Assembly (NCBI GenBank): GCA_034509735.1
Contig: JACGWO010000004.1
Coordinates: 20,875,395-20,939,394 of the forward strand
Length of the DNA stretch: 64,000 nt
Direction of reading: 5' to 3'
From: Sesamum alatum
Lineage: Eukaryota > Streptophyta > Magnoliopsida > Lamiales > Pedaliaceae
Below, in pieces: positions 37,312 to 48,530 of the stretch; the stretch's first letter is position 1, and the number at the start of each line of letters is the position of its first letter. The notes under the pieces were generated by a model. That model saw only the letters and a program-made list of their open reading frames with translations. It made no database searches and had not been told where the DNA came from. A program made the translations under genes and the position numbers.

Positions 37312-37886
37312 TATAGCCTGTCAATTAACTCATAAGAATCTATTTCATTAAACCACTCATCTTATTATAGCTACCATTCTTAATAATAATTTTGGATTAC
37401 ATTATCTCAAACTCTCATATTCATTTCTACTAAATAAAATACTTTTAAATATTTCTCAAATATATTTTTCTCATATCCCTATCTAATTTTCTGTCAATTT
37501 CTAAGTATAACTTTCAACCTGATTAAATTGAGCAAATCAATTATAGAAATGATTAATCTACTAAATTAAGTAGTTTTAAGTCATTAACTATAATACCTCT
37601 AGTTCAATTGAATCATTTGACCAAGCACTAATTTACAAATACTCAAAGCTCATAAAATTCTCCGATTAAATATTAAATTGGATAGTATAAATTACATTTA
37701 ATAAATACACTTAGCAAATAATATAATTATATAAATTTATACTGATTAAAATAGAATTTCTTACCTCCGTATTTCGTCGAGAAAATGTGTGTGTGTGCAT
37801 GTATTTAATGTGTGTGTGGGTGTGTTTAATGTGTGTGTATTTTTAGTTAAAAAGATGGGTGCGGCGACACCCATCATTATCCTTTA

Positions 37887-37891
<5 letters not shown>

Positions 37892-37947
<56 letters not shown>
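37892..37947. repeat. (CT)n microsatellite
   Basis: About 27 CT dinucleotides in a row. A GT-rich tract lies just upstream at 37785-37838. Confidence 0.95.
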
Positions 37948-37954
<7 letters not shown>

Positions 37955-38172
37955 AAGATTTTAATAAACTTTTTTTAAAATATCCATTACGTCGTTCTTA
38001 ATTTTCTTAATTAATATAATTTGCTCTCAAATATTATATAAAGCTCCAATTCACCCTGTTCACGTCTTAATATGATCAAATTCAATCTATAATTTATTTA
38101 CTAATTAACTAAATTTCTTCAATAATTACCAATTAATTCAACAATTATGTATAAAAATTTGTGGACGATACA

Positions 38173-39213
38173 ATGAAATCCCAAATCCCCTACCTCCTTC
38201 GCACGATAAAGTTTACACCATGCCACCCAATGTACTCGTCTCTCATCCCTATTATGCCACCAGAAATATGATAGGCTTCAATACTCCACAATAGAAGGAG
38301 CTGGAAACAAGACATCACATAGGTCGGCATCAATTGAATAACCGACGCAATCAACACCCGTTGCATGCCTTAACAACTTTGCATTCCACCTAAAGATATG
38401 TTTCGCTATACGTTCCTTAATGCTCCTGAATAGTTCTCCTCTCGACCTTCTCCACAATGCCGGTAAGCGCAAATACCTATCCAACCGTGCCACCAACCGT
38501 ACCCCCAAAATGTTAACTAAATGATTCCGTTCCCTCTCAGTCACCCGCCCACTCACCACCATATTAGATTTATGATAATTTATGCACTGACCCAATGCTC
38601 TAGCATACACCTCCAAAATCCGTCGAATCTCTCTCAACTTCCCTTCCTTAGCTTCAGAGAACACCAGAGTGTCATGGACAAAAAGCACGTGGGACATTCG
38701 TGGAGCCTATCAGCCACTGAGACACCCGTAATCCAACCCTACCTCTCCGCCTCCTGCACCAAACAAGAAAGAGCCTTTGCACAGAAAATAAATAGATACG
38801 GAGATAAAGGGTCACCCTGACGGATGCCTCTCTCCGGATAGGAAAAACCAAAGGGGGCACCATTAAGGGTTAGAGAGTACGACACAGAAGAAACCAAGAG
38901 CATAATAAGATCAACGAAACGATGATGAAATCCTAACCTAATCAGGGCACCTCTAAGAAAAGACTACTCGACCCGATGATAAGCCTTGCTCATATCTAAT
39001 TTTAAAGCCACACTACCTCATTTAGATCGGATGGAAATCCTAAGATGATGATTTAGCTCAAAGGCTAACAACACATTATCAGTAAAAAGACGACTTGTGG
39101 TAAAAGCAGATTATGTATGAGAACCAATGAAATCAAGAAAGAATTTAAGATAATTAACTACGCATTTCGAAGCTATTTTAACAATCACATTACATAGACT
39201 AATCAGGCGAAGT
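38173..39213 (-). mobile_element. LINE fragment: reverse transcriptase C-terminal half
   Basis: Minus-strand frames give SHVLFVHDTLVFSEA, where the catalytic box is normally 'FADD', so one catalytic Asp is replaced (VHD). Then come LGQCINYHKSNMVVSGRV, LDRYLRLPALWRRSRGELFR and FWWHNRDERRVHWVAWCKLY. This is the order of plant LINE RTs. Upstream (39213-38860) the RT fingers/palm is frame-shifted. The solo LTR at 39214 cuts it from the N-terminal part. Confidence 0.75.
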
Positions 39214-41408
39214 TGTTAGAATAGGTGACCAGAAAGCCGATAGGTTTGGCGTTTTATAACCTATTTAACAACTTGATGTAATGTAATATTCATTATCATT
39301 GGCACTTTCTTTGTTGTGCTCATTTTTCATATGTTGAAATGGTGTTTTATATATATCACAACAAAGCCCACAGACTACGATTAACAACTCACGCAGTTGG
39401 GCCACGCATTGGATGGTGGTCATGAAACCAACTGATAAAGAGTTGGGTCTGAAACGTTCCAAGACCAGGACCTTGAGACAAGACATCGAGAGTCCTATAG
39501 AGACTTGCACCAAGAGTCGTATTCATTGGATGAGTGTCGTGTTTCATCGGTAATAGGCGTGGGACACCTATACGATCTTGGTAGGTTGGTCAATTGGGGT
39601 CGAGCCGACTGAACTGACTCGCGGGGATCATCATATGGAAGCCTTGGAGGCTTGGTCGGTATGATTGGATTTCTCCGGTTCCGATAGTATGGGAATAGTC
39701 CTCAGACTTGACGAACCATGACAGACGTACACATGATGGTTGTATCTTGGATCTGACGAGAGGTGATTATTCTGTAAGATGATCATTATAAACTTTGTCC
39801 AGTGCAGTCAGAATATGTACCAAGGACGGTGGGTTCCAAGAAGAGGATCCGTCTCCTGTCAGTATATGACAGAGGTATCTCCTATGCATTCGGAGACACG
39901 TTCATGCGGCTTAAACATGTGGCCACAGTGGTTAGTCGAACAGGAAATGGTTTCCTGTGTCGATGCAATGAAGCATGTGTAGTCTCGAGTATTAAACATA
40001 GATGCCTAGTCAAGGATTGGAACCGACGCCCAATTCCATATCCTAGACTAAGTCCGGGAGACGGTAGACGGAAGGACCGTACCTATACGGAATTGGCGCC
40101 TAGATGTTCACGCCAACATTCACCTAGTTTCCAGTGTCATGGACCGTTTCTAGACGGCCACCCATGGTAACGGGCCCCTGTTGGACACAGACCCAAGTCT
40201 AGCTGAGGATGAATCTAAAGGGTCACACACAAATCACCGAGAAGGTGGAAAAATTGACTTGGAGTCAATTTCAGAGGATAATTAAGTAATTCGATTGCTT
40301 AAGGGATCGTCCATTGGATGGACGGGCCGATATTGTATCGGGCCCTCGTTTAATCGGTAAATGAGATTTATCGATTAATGTAGAGAGTCGAGAGATTGAA
40401 TCTTTTAATTGGATGAAAAGATCAATGGGAATTATTTAAGAGGACCTTGAATTAAATGAGATTTGATTTTGGGCTCGTTGTAATTGGATTACAGTGAAAC
40501 CCGGTCCGTTAAATTTTGGCCTAAGAGGTGTGTTAATTTCATTTTTGGAATAGGAAGAAGTTGGACTTCTTCCCTAAAGTGGTATGGCCGAAAATTACCA
40601 CTCTTGGAGAGGTAAAATCGACCATATATGGCCTTGATGAGTAGACTTGTCTCTTTTGGTAAGGGACAGATCAATTCCAATCAAGCCTCTATCTTTTGGT
40701 ATGATTAAATCATACCTTAAGAGATGGTAAGGCTTGATTGATGAATTAGTGGGATTGATTCGGATGTATCTAGACATCCTTGGATGAACCTAAACACATT
40801 CCAATAATCACATTAATTTTGTATATATATGAGTATATACAATCATCAATGCAAGAGAATTCATTTTCATCTTTTTCTAGGAAAAAGAAGAAAAACCCAC
40901 TTCATTTTTCTCTCACAATTTTCGACCCTTCTCTACTCTCTAACACATCCCCTTTGTTCTTCATTTGATCTTGGATCATTTGGAAGAACAAAACAAGTTT
41001 AAGAAAAGACACTAATTCAATAGTGTTCTAGTTTCTTATACCGAATCCTCTAGATCCATTTTCTTCTAGCAAGAAAAACGTGCATCTCTTCCAATGTGAT
41101 GTGGACTACTCTAGAGAGTTCATACGTTTGAACTTTGTGAGTATTATCCGGAGAGGAACAACGCTCGTAGCCGTGTAAGCGACAAAACTACAAAAGGTAA
41201 TTTCGATTTTATACTTTCGTAGTTTACTTTTCATTTCTATGCCCTATGTACAATATGTGTTTATAATATTGTTACATCCTACATCGAACGCCTGGTTGAG
41301 CACCCAAGGGCTCACCCCTTGGGATTTTGTGATCATTGCTTTATTTATGCAATTTTAATCATTTCACGCTTCCGCCCGCGCTCCCCGGCGAATCCTCTTG
41401 TCCCTTCA
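39214..41408 (+). mobile_element. Solo copia LTR (2.2 kb) inserted in the LINE
   Basis: Starts TGTTAGAATAGGTGACCAG (39214) and ends CCCTTCA (41408). GAAGT lies on both sides (39209-39213 and 41409-41413), a perfect 5-bp target duplication. It has the same length class and sequence as the LTRs of the copia family at 6755-23920 and the solo LTR at 13012-15201. No internal region remains. Confidence 0.9.
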
Positions 41409-42000
41409 GAAGTTGGGTCACTGTTTCCAGCGCACTACACTTAGGAACAAGAACAACATGTATATGATTCATTTTATGCAATAACAAATGATCATTCAAA
41501 ATATGAAGCACCACACTAATATCAGGCCCAACAATTGACCAAAACTTTTGAAAGAACAATGGAGGCATACCACAGGACAAGGGGATTTTAGCGGGTACAT
41601 ACCGAAGACAGCTTGCCTCACCTCCGTACTGGTGAGTGGTTCGGCTAACGATTGGTTCATCTTGAAGTTACTTGTGGCTGGATAATAGATAACACCTCAT
41701 CCATGATAGTGTCAGAGGGTCGATCAGACGAAAAGATTGGTCGGAAGTATTGAAGGAGAACCTCCTAAATCTTTTCCTCCTTATCTCTCCACACCCCCCA
41801 TTATTTATCCTAGAAAGTGTATTTGTCTCCTATGGGACGATGCATGAGAATGGAAATATTTGTTGTTACCATCCCCATGCATTTCCCGACATACCCACAC
41901 CCCTTTCCGTTTCGTTGTCTCGGGCTCCCCATAAAAACTTGTGAACCTCTAATTTGCCACTTGTCCCCTAGACAATACATCTACATCAATGTGGTTGATC
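41409..42000 (-). mobile_element. LINE fragment: endonuclease remnant and RT N-terminal part
   Basis: The minus strand near 41580-41420 reads CGMPPLFFQKFWSIVGPDI and then ...NHIHVVLVPKC, the start of the LINE RT domain. Further upstream, about 41970-41910, RFTSFYGEPETTKRK matches the C-terminal part of the apurinic endonuclease domain. A large deletion lies between them. It is the 5'-most surviving part of the LINE split by the two solo LTRs. Confidence 0.7.
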
Positions 42001-43458
42001 GAAAAAGAATGCAACTACACTATAGTAACCTTATCCCACATTAAGCCAGACCACTGAACTTACCTCTTGACGGTACACATATACCAAACATATCTAATAA
42101 GTTGGATGCCAATTTAAAGGTTAATCCATAGATTAGACTGAAAATGAAAAATAGTGTGCATTTGTCCCACATCGGAAGAATGAGGGATATAGTTGAGCAT
42201 TGATAAGTATATATATATATATATATATAAATATTGGGGTTGTAAGAGTTAAAATAACTCTTAACTAGTCCCACATTGGAAGTTCTTTGGAAAAAGAATT
42301 TCCTTATTATATTGAGTTCAAAGTTCAACTTGAATTTGAAGTGTTATTGGAGATTAGAGTGAACTCATGGAAATCTCACATGCGTGCCGTTGTCGCCGGC
42401 TCGACTTCGACTCTCGGCGAATGTCTCAGTATATATTTATTTGCAGCAAAATATTTGTATTTACCTGAATTAATGTCTGCAGTTAACAGTCGGCAATTTC
42501 TAACAACCGATCAGTACTGGTGGTTGTGCTTTGGTCATTAATTCAGGTTTAATACTGACAGTTAGAGCTCACAGCTTCAATGCCGTTTATGGCTAATGCT
42601 GCCTGGGGCTCTATATAAAGCTCTCTCTGGCTGCACTTCAAAACACACCAACAATACAAAGAATAATTCTTCTATGTTTTCTCTCCTTTTACTTTCCATT
42701 CGTTCTCAGTTTTGCTAAGTTTTTCGGCCACTGAATGTTATTCGAGGTGAATTTCCACATGGTGCAACATGAGATTCTGATATTGTCTTATCTTGGGAGA
42801 AGTGACATTATACCCGGTGCATTGTTAGAACGGGACGTCTAATTTTTTCAAGGCAACTAGATTTTCTACGATTCGGTATTTGAACGAGAGTTGCTAAGAT
42901 ACGACTTTCAATTAGATAGGATTTCTGTTTACGATTTGTCGTTAACAACATATGTAAATTATGTTTTTTTTTTGTGTTTCAATAATTTGAACTGCTAATT
43001 ACGAACTTGTAAATTGGATATCTTTAACTCGTGATTTGTGATTTTTAAAATGTTGCCTTGTTGTGCTATTATTTCCAAAAAAGTTTACTTTGGTAGATGT
43101 TATGTTCATTTTCTCTTGAATTTGGAAAAGAAGTACATAATTGCAAGACCAAATGTAGTTGAATAGTGGAATATGGTGCAAAAACGGCACAACTATAGAA
43201 AGGTGATAGGAAATATTTTCATTGCTGGAGGCGGCACAAGACACTACTCAAAACTTGGTGTTTGTGGTATTGTGCTTTGTACAAATCAGAAGTTTGCTGG
43301 AAACAATATCAGTTAAGGCTGTGTTTGTTTTCATTTGGACAAACTTGTATATTACTTCTTGAGTTTTGTTGTCGTGATAAGAAGTTAGATGTATTTTGTC
43401 AGTTTTTGGAGAAGAACGTCCTCAATATGCTAATCTTAAGAATGCCTTGTTTTACAGA
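42001..43458. other. Repeat-derived intergenic DNA with promoter-like stretch
   Basis: Two LTR-start-like modules containing TCCCACATCGGAAG (42158-42171) and GTCCCACATTGGAAG (42269-42283), a TA microsatellite (42211-42229), and a TATA box CTATATAAAG (42611-42620) about 30 bases before CTTCAAAACACACC. This resembles the promoter of an LTR retrotransposon. I could not find a second copy or a primer-binding site, so no element is called. Confidence 0.4.
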
Positions 43459-43622
43459 TAAGGTATTTATTGCTTGTAGACTTGGTTCATTTATGGACTT
43501 TTATTAGTGCTAGGAATTATGACGTACGTCGCACGTATAATAAGGTATTTATTGCTTGTAGACTTAGCTCATTTTTGGACTTTTATTTGTACTAGGAAGT
43601 ATGACGTACATTGCACGTGTAG
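43459..43622. repeat. Tandem duplication, 82-bp unit
   Basis: Two adjacent copies starting TAAGGTATTTATTGCTTGTA at 43459 and 43541, each with a TATGACGTAC..GCACGT motif near its end; a handful of differences between them. Confidence 0.9.
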
Positions 43623-43732
43623 AAATGTAGTTTTAGAGGTTAAGATATACTAGCAACGGTTACACGTAGTCCCCACGCATATAACCAAACTAAATGCAAC
43701 GCGAAATTTGTCCCATGTTTTTTAATTGATAA

Positions 43733-44150
43733 CAAAATAAAAAGATGCAATAATTGTCCATATGTTTCAAATAAAAATACATGCTGACGAGGATTGGCAA
43801 ATAAAAGAAAAAAAGGAACTTTTAATTGAATTGTTAAAGTATAGAATTAGTTTCTTTATGAAAAATTTACCACATGCCTAACAATTTCGTATGCAAGATA
43901 AACATTAATTCAAAGTATAAAAATCTATATTAGGTCAAAAAATAAAAAGACGCAAGGGTTGTCCATATTTTTTAAATTCATTAGGAAATAAAACGACATG
44001 CTAACGGCAGTTGGCAAATGAAGAAACGAAAATTTATAATCGAACTGTTAAAGTATATAATTTGTTTCTTTACATAAACTTTATTATTGCCTAACATTTT
44101 CGTATGCAAGATAAACATTATTTATTCAAGATATAAAAAACTATATTAGG
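43733..44150. repeat. Tandem duplication, about 205-bp unit
   Basis: The stretch from AATAAAAAGATGCAA (43735) to CTATATTAGG repeats once, diverged, from AATAAAAAGACGCAA (about 43943). Shared markers include TTCGTATGCAAGATAAACAT in both copies. Confidence 0.75.
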
Positions 44151-44689
44151 TAAACATCAAGAAGCATAAAATATTAAAGTAGTACGACTAAATTGAATAA
44201 GTTGCAATCAACATGTATCTTGCGAAATATACAAAAGAGAACATGTAATCTAATGGAAAAAAAGAAGTTTCACCATCCATGCATCAATCTTCTTTTAGTT
44301 AGCTCTACTTCATTGAAATGCATTGACCTAAACATAAATTATACAATCAGAATTTACGTCAAAATCATAACATCAACCCTGTCTACCTTTATCTATGATC
44401 TTTTGCGGACCTCAATTTTGTGTAAATTTCTTTGAATACCATATTGTTTGTATAAACACCAGAATGATCATCAATGACACCCTTTTCCACTAATACTTTA
44501 GTTGTTCTTTCTGAAACACTTAGAAGTTGGTTTCACAGCTGCCAACCTATGCGAAACCTAATTCCATGGGCTTTAACCATTTGGTCTGTGGGTATTTATT
44601 GTGACGTTAAAACGCCGTTTAACATGGGCAGTCATGAAAACAAGAAAAATTAAAACAAGATAGCAGTCAACCAAGTTAGAAGGTCAAAG
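44151..44689. other. AT-rich intergenic DNA
   Basis: No gene recognised. The stretch 44520-44640 (GTTGGTTTCACAGCTGCCAA onward, with GGTCTGTGGGTATT) has words of the copia LTR family in reverse, a probable short LTR relic. Confidence 0.35.
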
Positions 44690-46080
44690 GCAAAAAGGCT
44701 GGTATACCTTAGTTAGGTTGTCGGATAACATCCTGACCACCTCTTCCCTAGAGAAGGATGACAGTTGCCTTCTATCCCTGGTGATACTATCCTTCTCAGG
44801 AGCTCGAAAAATAAGGTCGACTCGCCCTCCCGCTCTCTTAGAAGGGTCTAGTGCGCTTATAAACCCCACTTGGGGGGAGAATTGTTAGAGCCTGGGAGAC
44901 GCCCCGCCAATTTCTCTGGGAGGGGAGGCGGAGGAGGTGTAACGGTGGAACATGTAACCACCTGAAGGGGGACGACTGGCATTAGAGGCTGCCCAGAAGA
45001 ACTCCTCTTAGCCCTCTTCGAGGACCTTTGGGGGCCAAACACAGGCCGTTTTCCACAAGAGCCGTTGGAGATCGGCGTCCCTCCCCCCTTCTCCCCCGGA
45101 AGCCCTTGTGGCAGGGGCCGGAGTCACCTGTTGCCCCGCAGGGCTGCCTTGAAGGTTCTCTTGTGTTAATTTTCTGAACATGATGCGCTCGACACAAAAA
45201 TGATCACACCGATCAGCTAGCAATTAAAAAACAAAACAAAAATACATGCAAGAAAATCAGGAAACACTAATACCCAGGGGCTCCTCTAAGAGAACAACCA
45301 TGGGCTCAAACCAAAATGAGAGACGAACCTCTCATAGACCAACCCTATGCAATCATAAAGGTCGAAGTTCAGCTCCTCCAAGAGGGTAGACAACGCTCCA
45401 CTTCTTTCCTGAATGGAGAATCACGTAATGGGAGAGAGATCAAAGATCCACTTGCGAGTGAAGTCCCACCGAGCGGGAGGAAGAACGTAGAAAAAGTTGC
45501 CCCTCCAATTTTTGGGGGCATTAGGGGTAGGAAGAAAATGGATCCCTCAAATGGGGGAAACGTGAAAAAAATAACCCGTTCATACTTTTTTAACTGGAAA
45601 CAAGCAAAGAAATCCTGACCCCTAGGAGGGACATCGTTACAAACCAAGAACTACGGCAAAACTTGCCAGAAGACGAAAACAGTTAGGGGCAAGCTAGTTC
45701 AAGGGCACCTTGAAGACACGAGATATCTTAGAATAAAAAGAAGGAACAGAGGTGGAGACCTGCCCAGAACTAGGCTACGGAGAAACAAAGGCAGTTGGGG
45801 GAGGAAGTTCAGGCTGACTCTCAATTTGGGGGAGTAATATCGTAAAACTCTTAGGAGTCCCATACTCCTTGGCTAGCCTCTAAGCATCCGCATCCCTAAA
45901 AGACGAAGAAGCCCTGTATACTAAAATAGGGTTGGTGGCTCTCTCTCCCGAATCACCAACCACCATAAGTTCTTCTCTCTCTTCCTCTTCCTAAGAGGAG
46001 GCCTTCCCCCCCACCCCAATTCTCGTCGGAGATCTCCTCATTTGAAGCAGAGGGCTCATCAATCAGGCGACACTACAAAA
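44690..46080 (-). pseudogene. Degenerate transposon ORF (putative gypsy-type transposon domain)
   Basis: Broken minus-strand frames from about 45760 to 45300 include PSFYSKISRVFKVPL, LAPNCFRLLASFAVV, a GALSTL tract and ERFVSHFGLSP. This fits the domain known as 'putative gypsy type transposon' (transposase_28 family) found in many plant repeats. Further on (45040-44690) are a basic serine-rich stretch (SSKRAKRSSSGQPL) and an acidic/basic tail. Stops and frame changes occur throughout, so it is not functional. Assignment by resemblance only. Confidence 0.45.
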
Positions 46081-46499
46081 TAGCTGCTCGTCGCAGGCTC
46101 TACTGTCGGGTTCCTCTATAAGAGGTCAAGTCTGAGCCCGTTCCCCTTAAGGTAGCCTTAGTGGGATCATCGCCCTCCAGATACTACTCTACAAATTGAA
46201 CTGACTCGTCAGAAGAAACCATATAAGAAACAAAGGTTTCGCAAACACAACAGAAAAAACCCAAGAACAGCAAAAAGTTCAAGCAACAATAATAAAAATG
46301 CAGATGTAAAAGGAAGGAGATGAAGACAAAATAAAGCATTAGGCGAGTCAATAAAACAAGTATGAGAAGTTCAAAAGCTCCAGGATTTTTCCTCTCTCCA
46401 AATTGGGGAAATGAAGAAAGAGATGGGGGAAGACAACATTAAGGAAAGAGGGGGAGGTTGAGTTTGTGGTCACCCACAACTTAGCCAGGTAGCTGCCTC

Positions 46500-47330
46500 C
46501 CATTGGGCGGTTACCAAAATAACTGCTACCCGTGAAAATGATTACCCATAACTACCGCCACATTAGGCTTGAAAGGTCATACCCACGTGCCTGGGCATCA
46601 AAGCATGCTAGTACTAGCCATCAAGTCATCCTGACAAAAGGCACATGGTTCCAAGAAATGTGTGTTACTTTTTCACGAGAACGACGGAAGGTTGAGAAGG
46701 ATCTTGTGAAGTGGCTTCCCTCTCTAGGGGAAGGACGAATGGGGACCACCCTATTCTTACGTTGTGGTACTCACTCACTACTCTAAGGAGAAGTAAGCTG
46801 ATTCTCCTCTCCTCAAAGTCGGGGGACTGAATTATACCCCAAATAGACTCGACCCAATTCGAAAGGAGACATAAGGGGATATCCAGGAAAGCATGAGGCC
46901 CAAGAGGAGAGACCTCCAGCCCTGAGCCCACATACAATTCAGAGGGGATGTAATTGGTAAAGGCCCTCTGGCCCAAAAGGAGACATGCCCCCACGCTAGC
47001 TTGAACGATAGGTAAGTCAACCTCCCCAATGGCAGTCGACCATTTGTCCACTATAAAAAGAGAACAATCACGTAGACTATGACAAAGCTTGGGGATAGGG
47101 GCGATTGCCCACGCTTCCCAACAGCCCCTTGAGGATTCGAACCTTATCCACTAAGAGCCTATCCAATCGAGGTTTCCCCGGCAGAAGGACTCTTTGAAGA
47201 CTCCTACCAACAACTCCCGAATTCGGAGGGGCCTATCCACTACAACCATCACCCTGGGTTCCAAGGAGGCATGCCTCTTCACTCGGCAGGGGACTTGCTA
47301 TAAGAGCAAGCCCTCTCCCCTGGGTTAAGG
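46500..47330 (-). pseudogene. Unrecognised minus-strand ORF remnant next to transposon ORF
   Basis: The open frame 47051-46665 (128 codons, starting MDKWSTAIGEVDLPIVQAS) is preceded in frame by more open sequence to about 47120. It is GC-richer than its surroundings and shares the low-AT, CCC/GGG-rich style of the transposon ORF at 44690-46080. It is probably another part of the same element. No domain recognised. Confidence 0.3.
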
Positions 47331-47340
47331 GATAACGTTC

Positions 47341-47626
47341 ATGTAAAAGGTTATTATTAATTAGGTATAAAATTAAGTTATCAACGACTTAAATTTTTAG
47401 ACAAAGAAGAGTAACTACATATCAATTTTACAAATATATTTTCATATGAAAAGTATAATGAGTTATTCATTTTTTTTTCTAAAAGTGTTAACTTTTAGTT
47501 AAGCATATTGTTAATTCACTTTTACAAATATACGGGTCGTTGGGGATATATATTAGTTGTACATCTATAATATCAACTTGTTATTTTACTTTTAAAAATT
47601 TCGTTTATTAAATACTTTCCTACATT
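47341..47626. other. AT-rich spacer, no gene seen
   Basis: Low-complexity AT-rich DNA between the transposon ORFs and the short direct repeats. Confidence 0.4.
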
Positions 47627-47994
47627 GTCCGCTTTGGTTTTGTATGAGCCTCACGGTTTTGTCCTGAAAGGCGCATCGCTAGGGACAGGAGGCATTGGGG
47701 CTTATAAGCCACTCAAGCTCCTCATTTGCAACCGATGTGGGACGCTTGCTACATCATTAGCCCCCCAGACGAGAGGCTTGAGACGGGCACATGGCCTCGT
47801 TCCCACAGACGATGCCAAATGATGCGGCATGCGACTTGATCGGTGCCCCGTTGCACGAGGTATTATCCGCTTGGCTCTGTATGAGCCTCACGGTTTTGTC
47901 CTGAAAAGACGTCTCGCTAAGGAGAGGAAACATTGGGGCTTATAAATCACTCAAGCTCCTCGTTTGTAACTGATGTGGGACGCTTGCTACATCA
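47627..47994. mobile_element. TRIM-like element: two ~130-bp direct repeats with ~110-bp interior
   Basis: Copies at 47627-47756 (TGTCCGCTTTGG...CTACATCA) and about 47866-47994 share TGTATGAGCCTCACGGTTTT, TTGGGGCTTATAA, CACTCAAGCTCCTC and GATGTGGGACGCTTGCTAC. Each ends in CA. The interior is GC-rich and has no ORF. The layout fits a terminal-repeat retrotransposon in miniature, but no primer-binding site was found and no flanking 5-bp duplication is clear. Confidence 0.55.
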
Positions 47995-48530
47995 TATATG
48001 TATCAATAATAATTAATATACTTACCTTCGAATATGTATTTTTTCACAGGCATCACACACTTCTTAATTATTACTATTTATTCAAGCTCTTCCTAAACTA
48101 ACTAATTTTAATTGTCATAATATTGACTAAAATACTCTCCAATATATATTTATTATCTATAGTATTATAAAAAAGAATTTTTTGTCATTCTAATTTTTAG
48201 TATCAAATTACTCTTTAATACATTCATTTCCTTCAAAAGAATTTGACCATAATTATAATTTCAATAGTTTTAACAATTAAAATATTTCTCACCTCACATG
48301 TTTCTTTTTCCTTATGAACGTCTTTCTTTCTCCTTTCGCAACTTGTTTATGTTTTTTTTTCATAATTTTTTTTGGTTCATTTCTCATCACTCTGCTCCGA
48401 TAGGTATTTTCACCTTTCTAATAGAAAGGTTGAGTCTGAGGTGTAAAGGTTGACGCATTTCTCCACTCTTTCAACCGCCGCCATTACACTATCGCCTTCG
48501 CTCCTCCCCTCAGACATACTCTCAAACACC
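47995..48530 (+). promoter_or_regulatory. Upstream region of homoserine kinase
   Basis: AT-rich intergenic DNA; composition shifts to mixed, C-rich leader-like sequence from about 48380. No core promoter element is certain. Confidence 0.35.

Larger units (their letters stand above)
35583..38172. mobile_element. Solo LTR (2.59 kb) inserted in the LINE
   Basis: Starts TGTAGCACCTC (35583) and ends GACGATACA (38172), i.e. TG...CA. It is flanked by ATGAA on both sides (35578-35582 and 38173-38177). Removing it rejoins the LINE reading frame (GGATTTCAT + AGTCTTCAGG on the minus strand). There is no coding capacity. It contains a small Helitron, a four-unit 21-bp tandem repeat and a CT microsatellite. 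The start resembles LTRs of plant Ty3/gypsy elements, but class is not proven; length and ends fit a long solo LTR. Confidence 0.75.

Noticed and set aside
37892..37947. Regulatory GAGA-type element from the CT repeat
   Set aside because: It lies inside a solo LTR with no adjacent gene; a simple microsatellite explains it.
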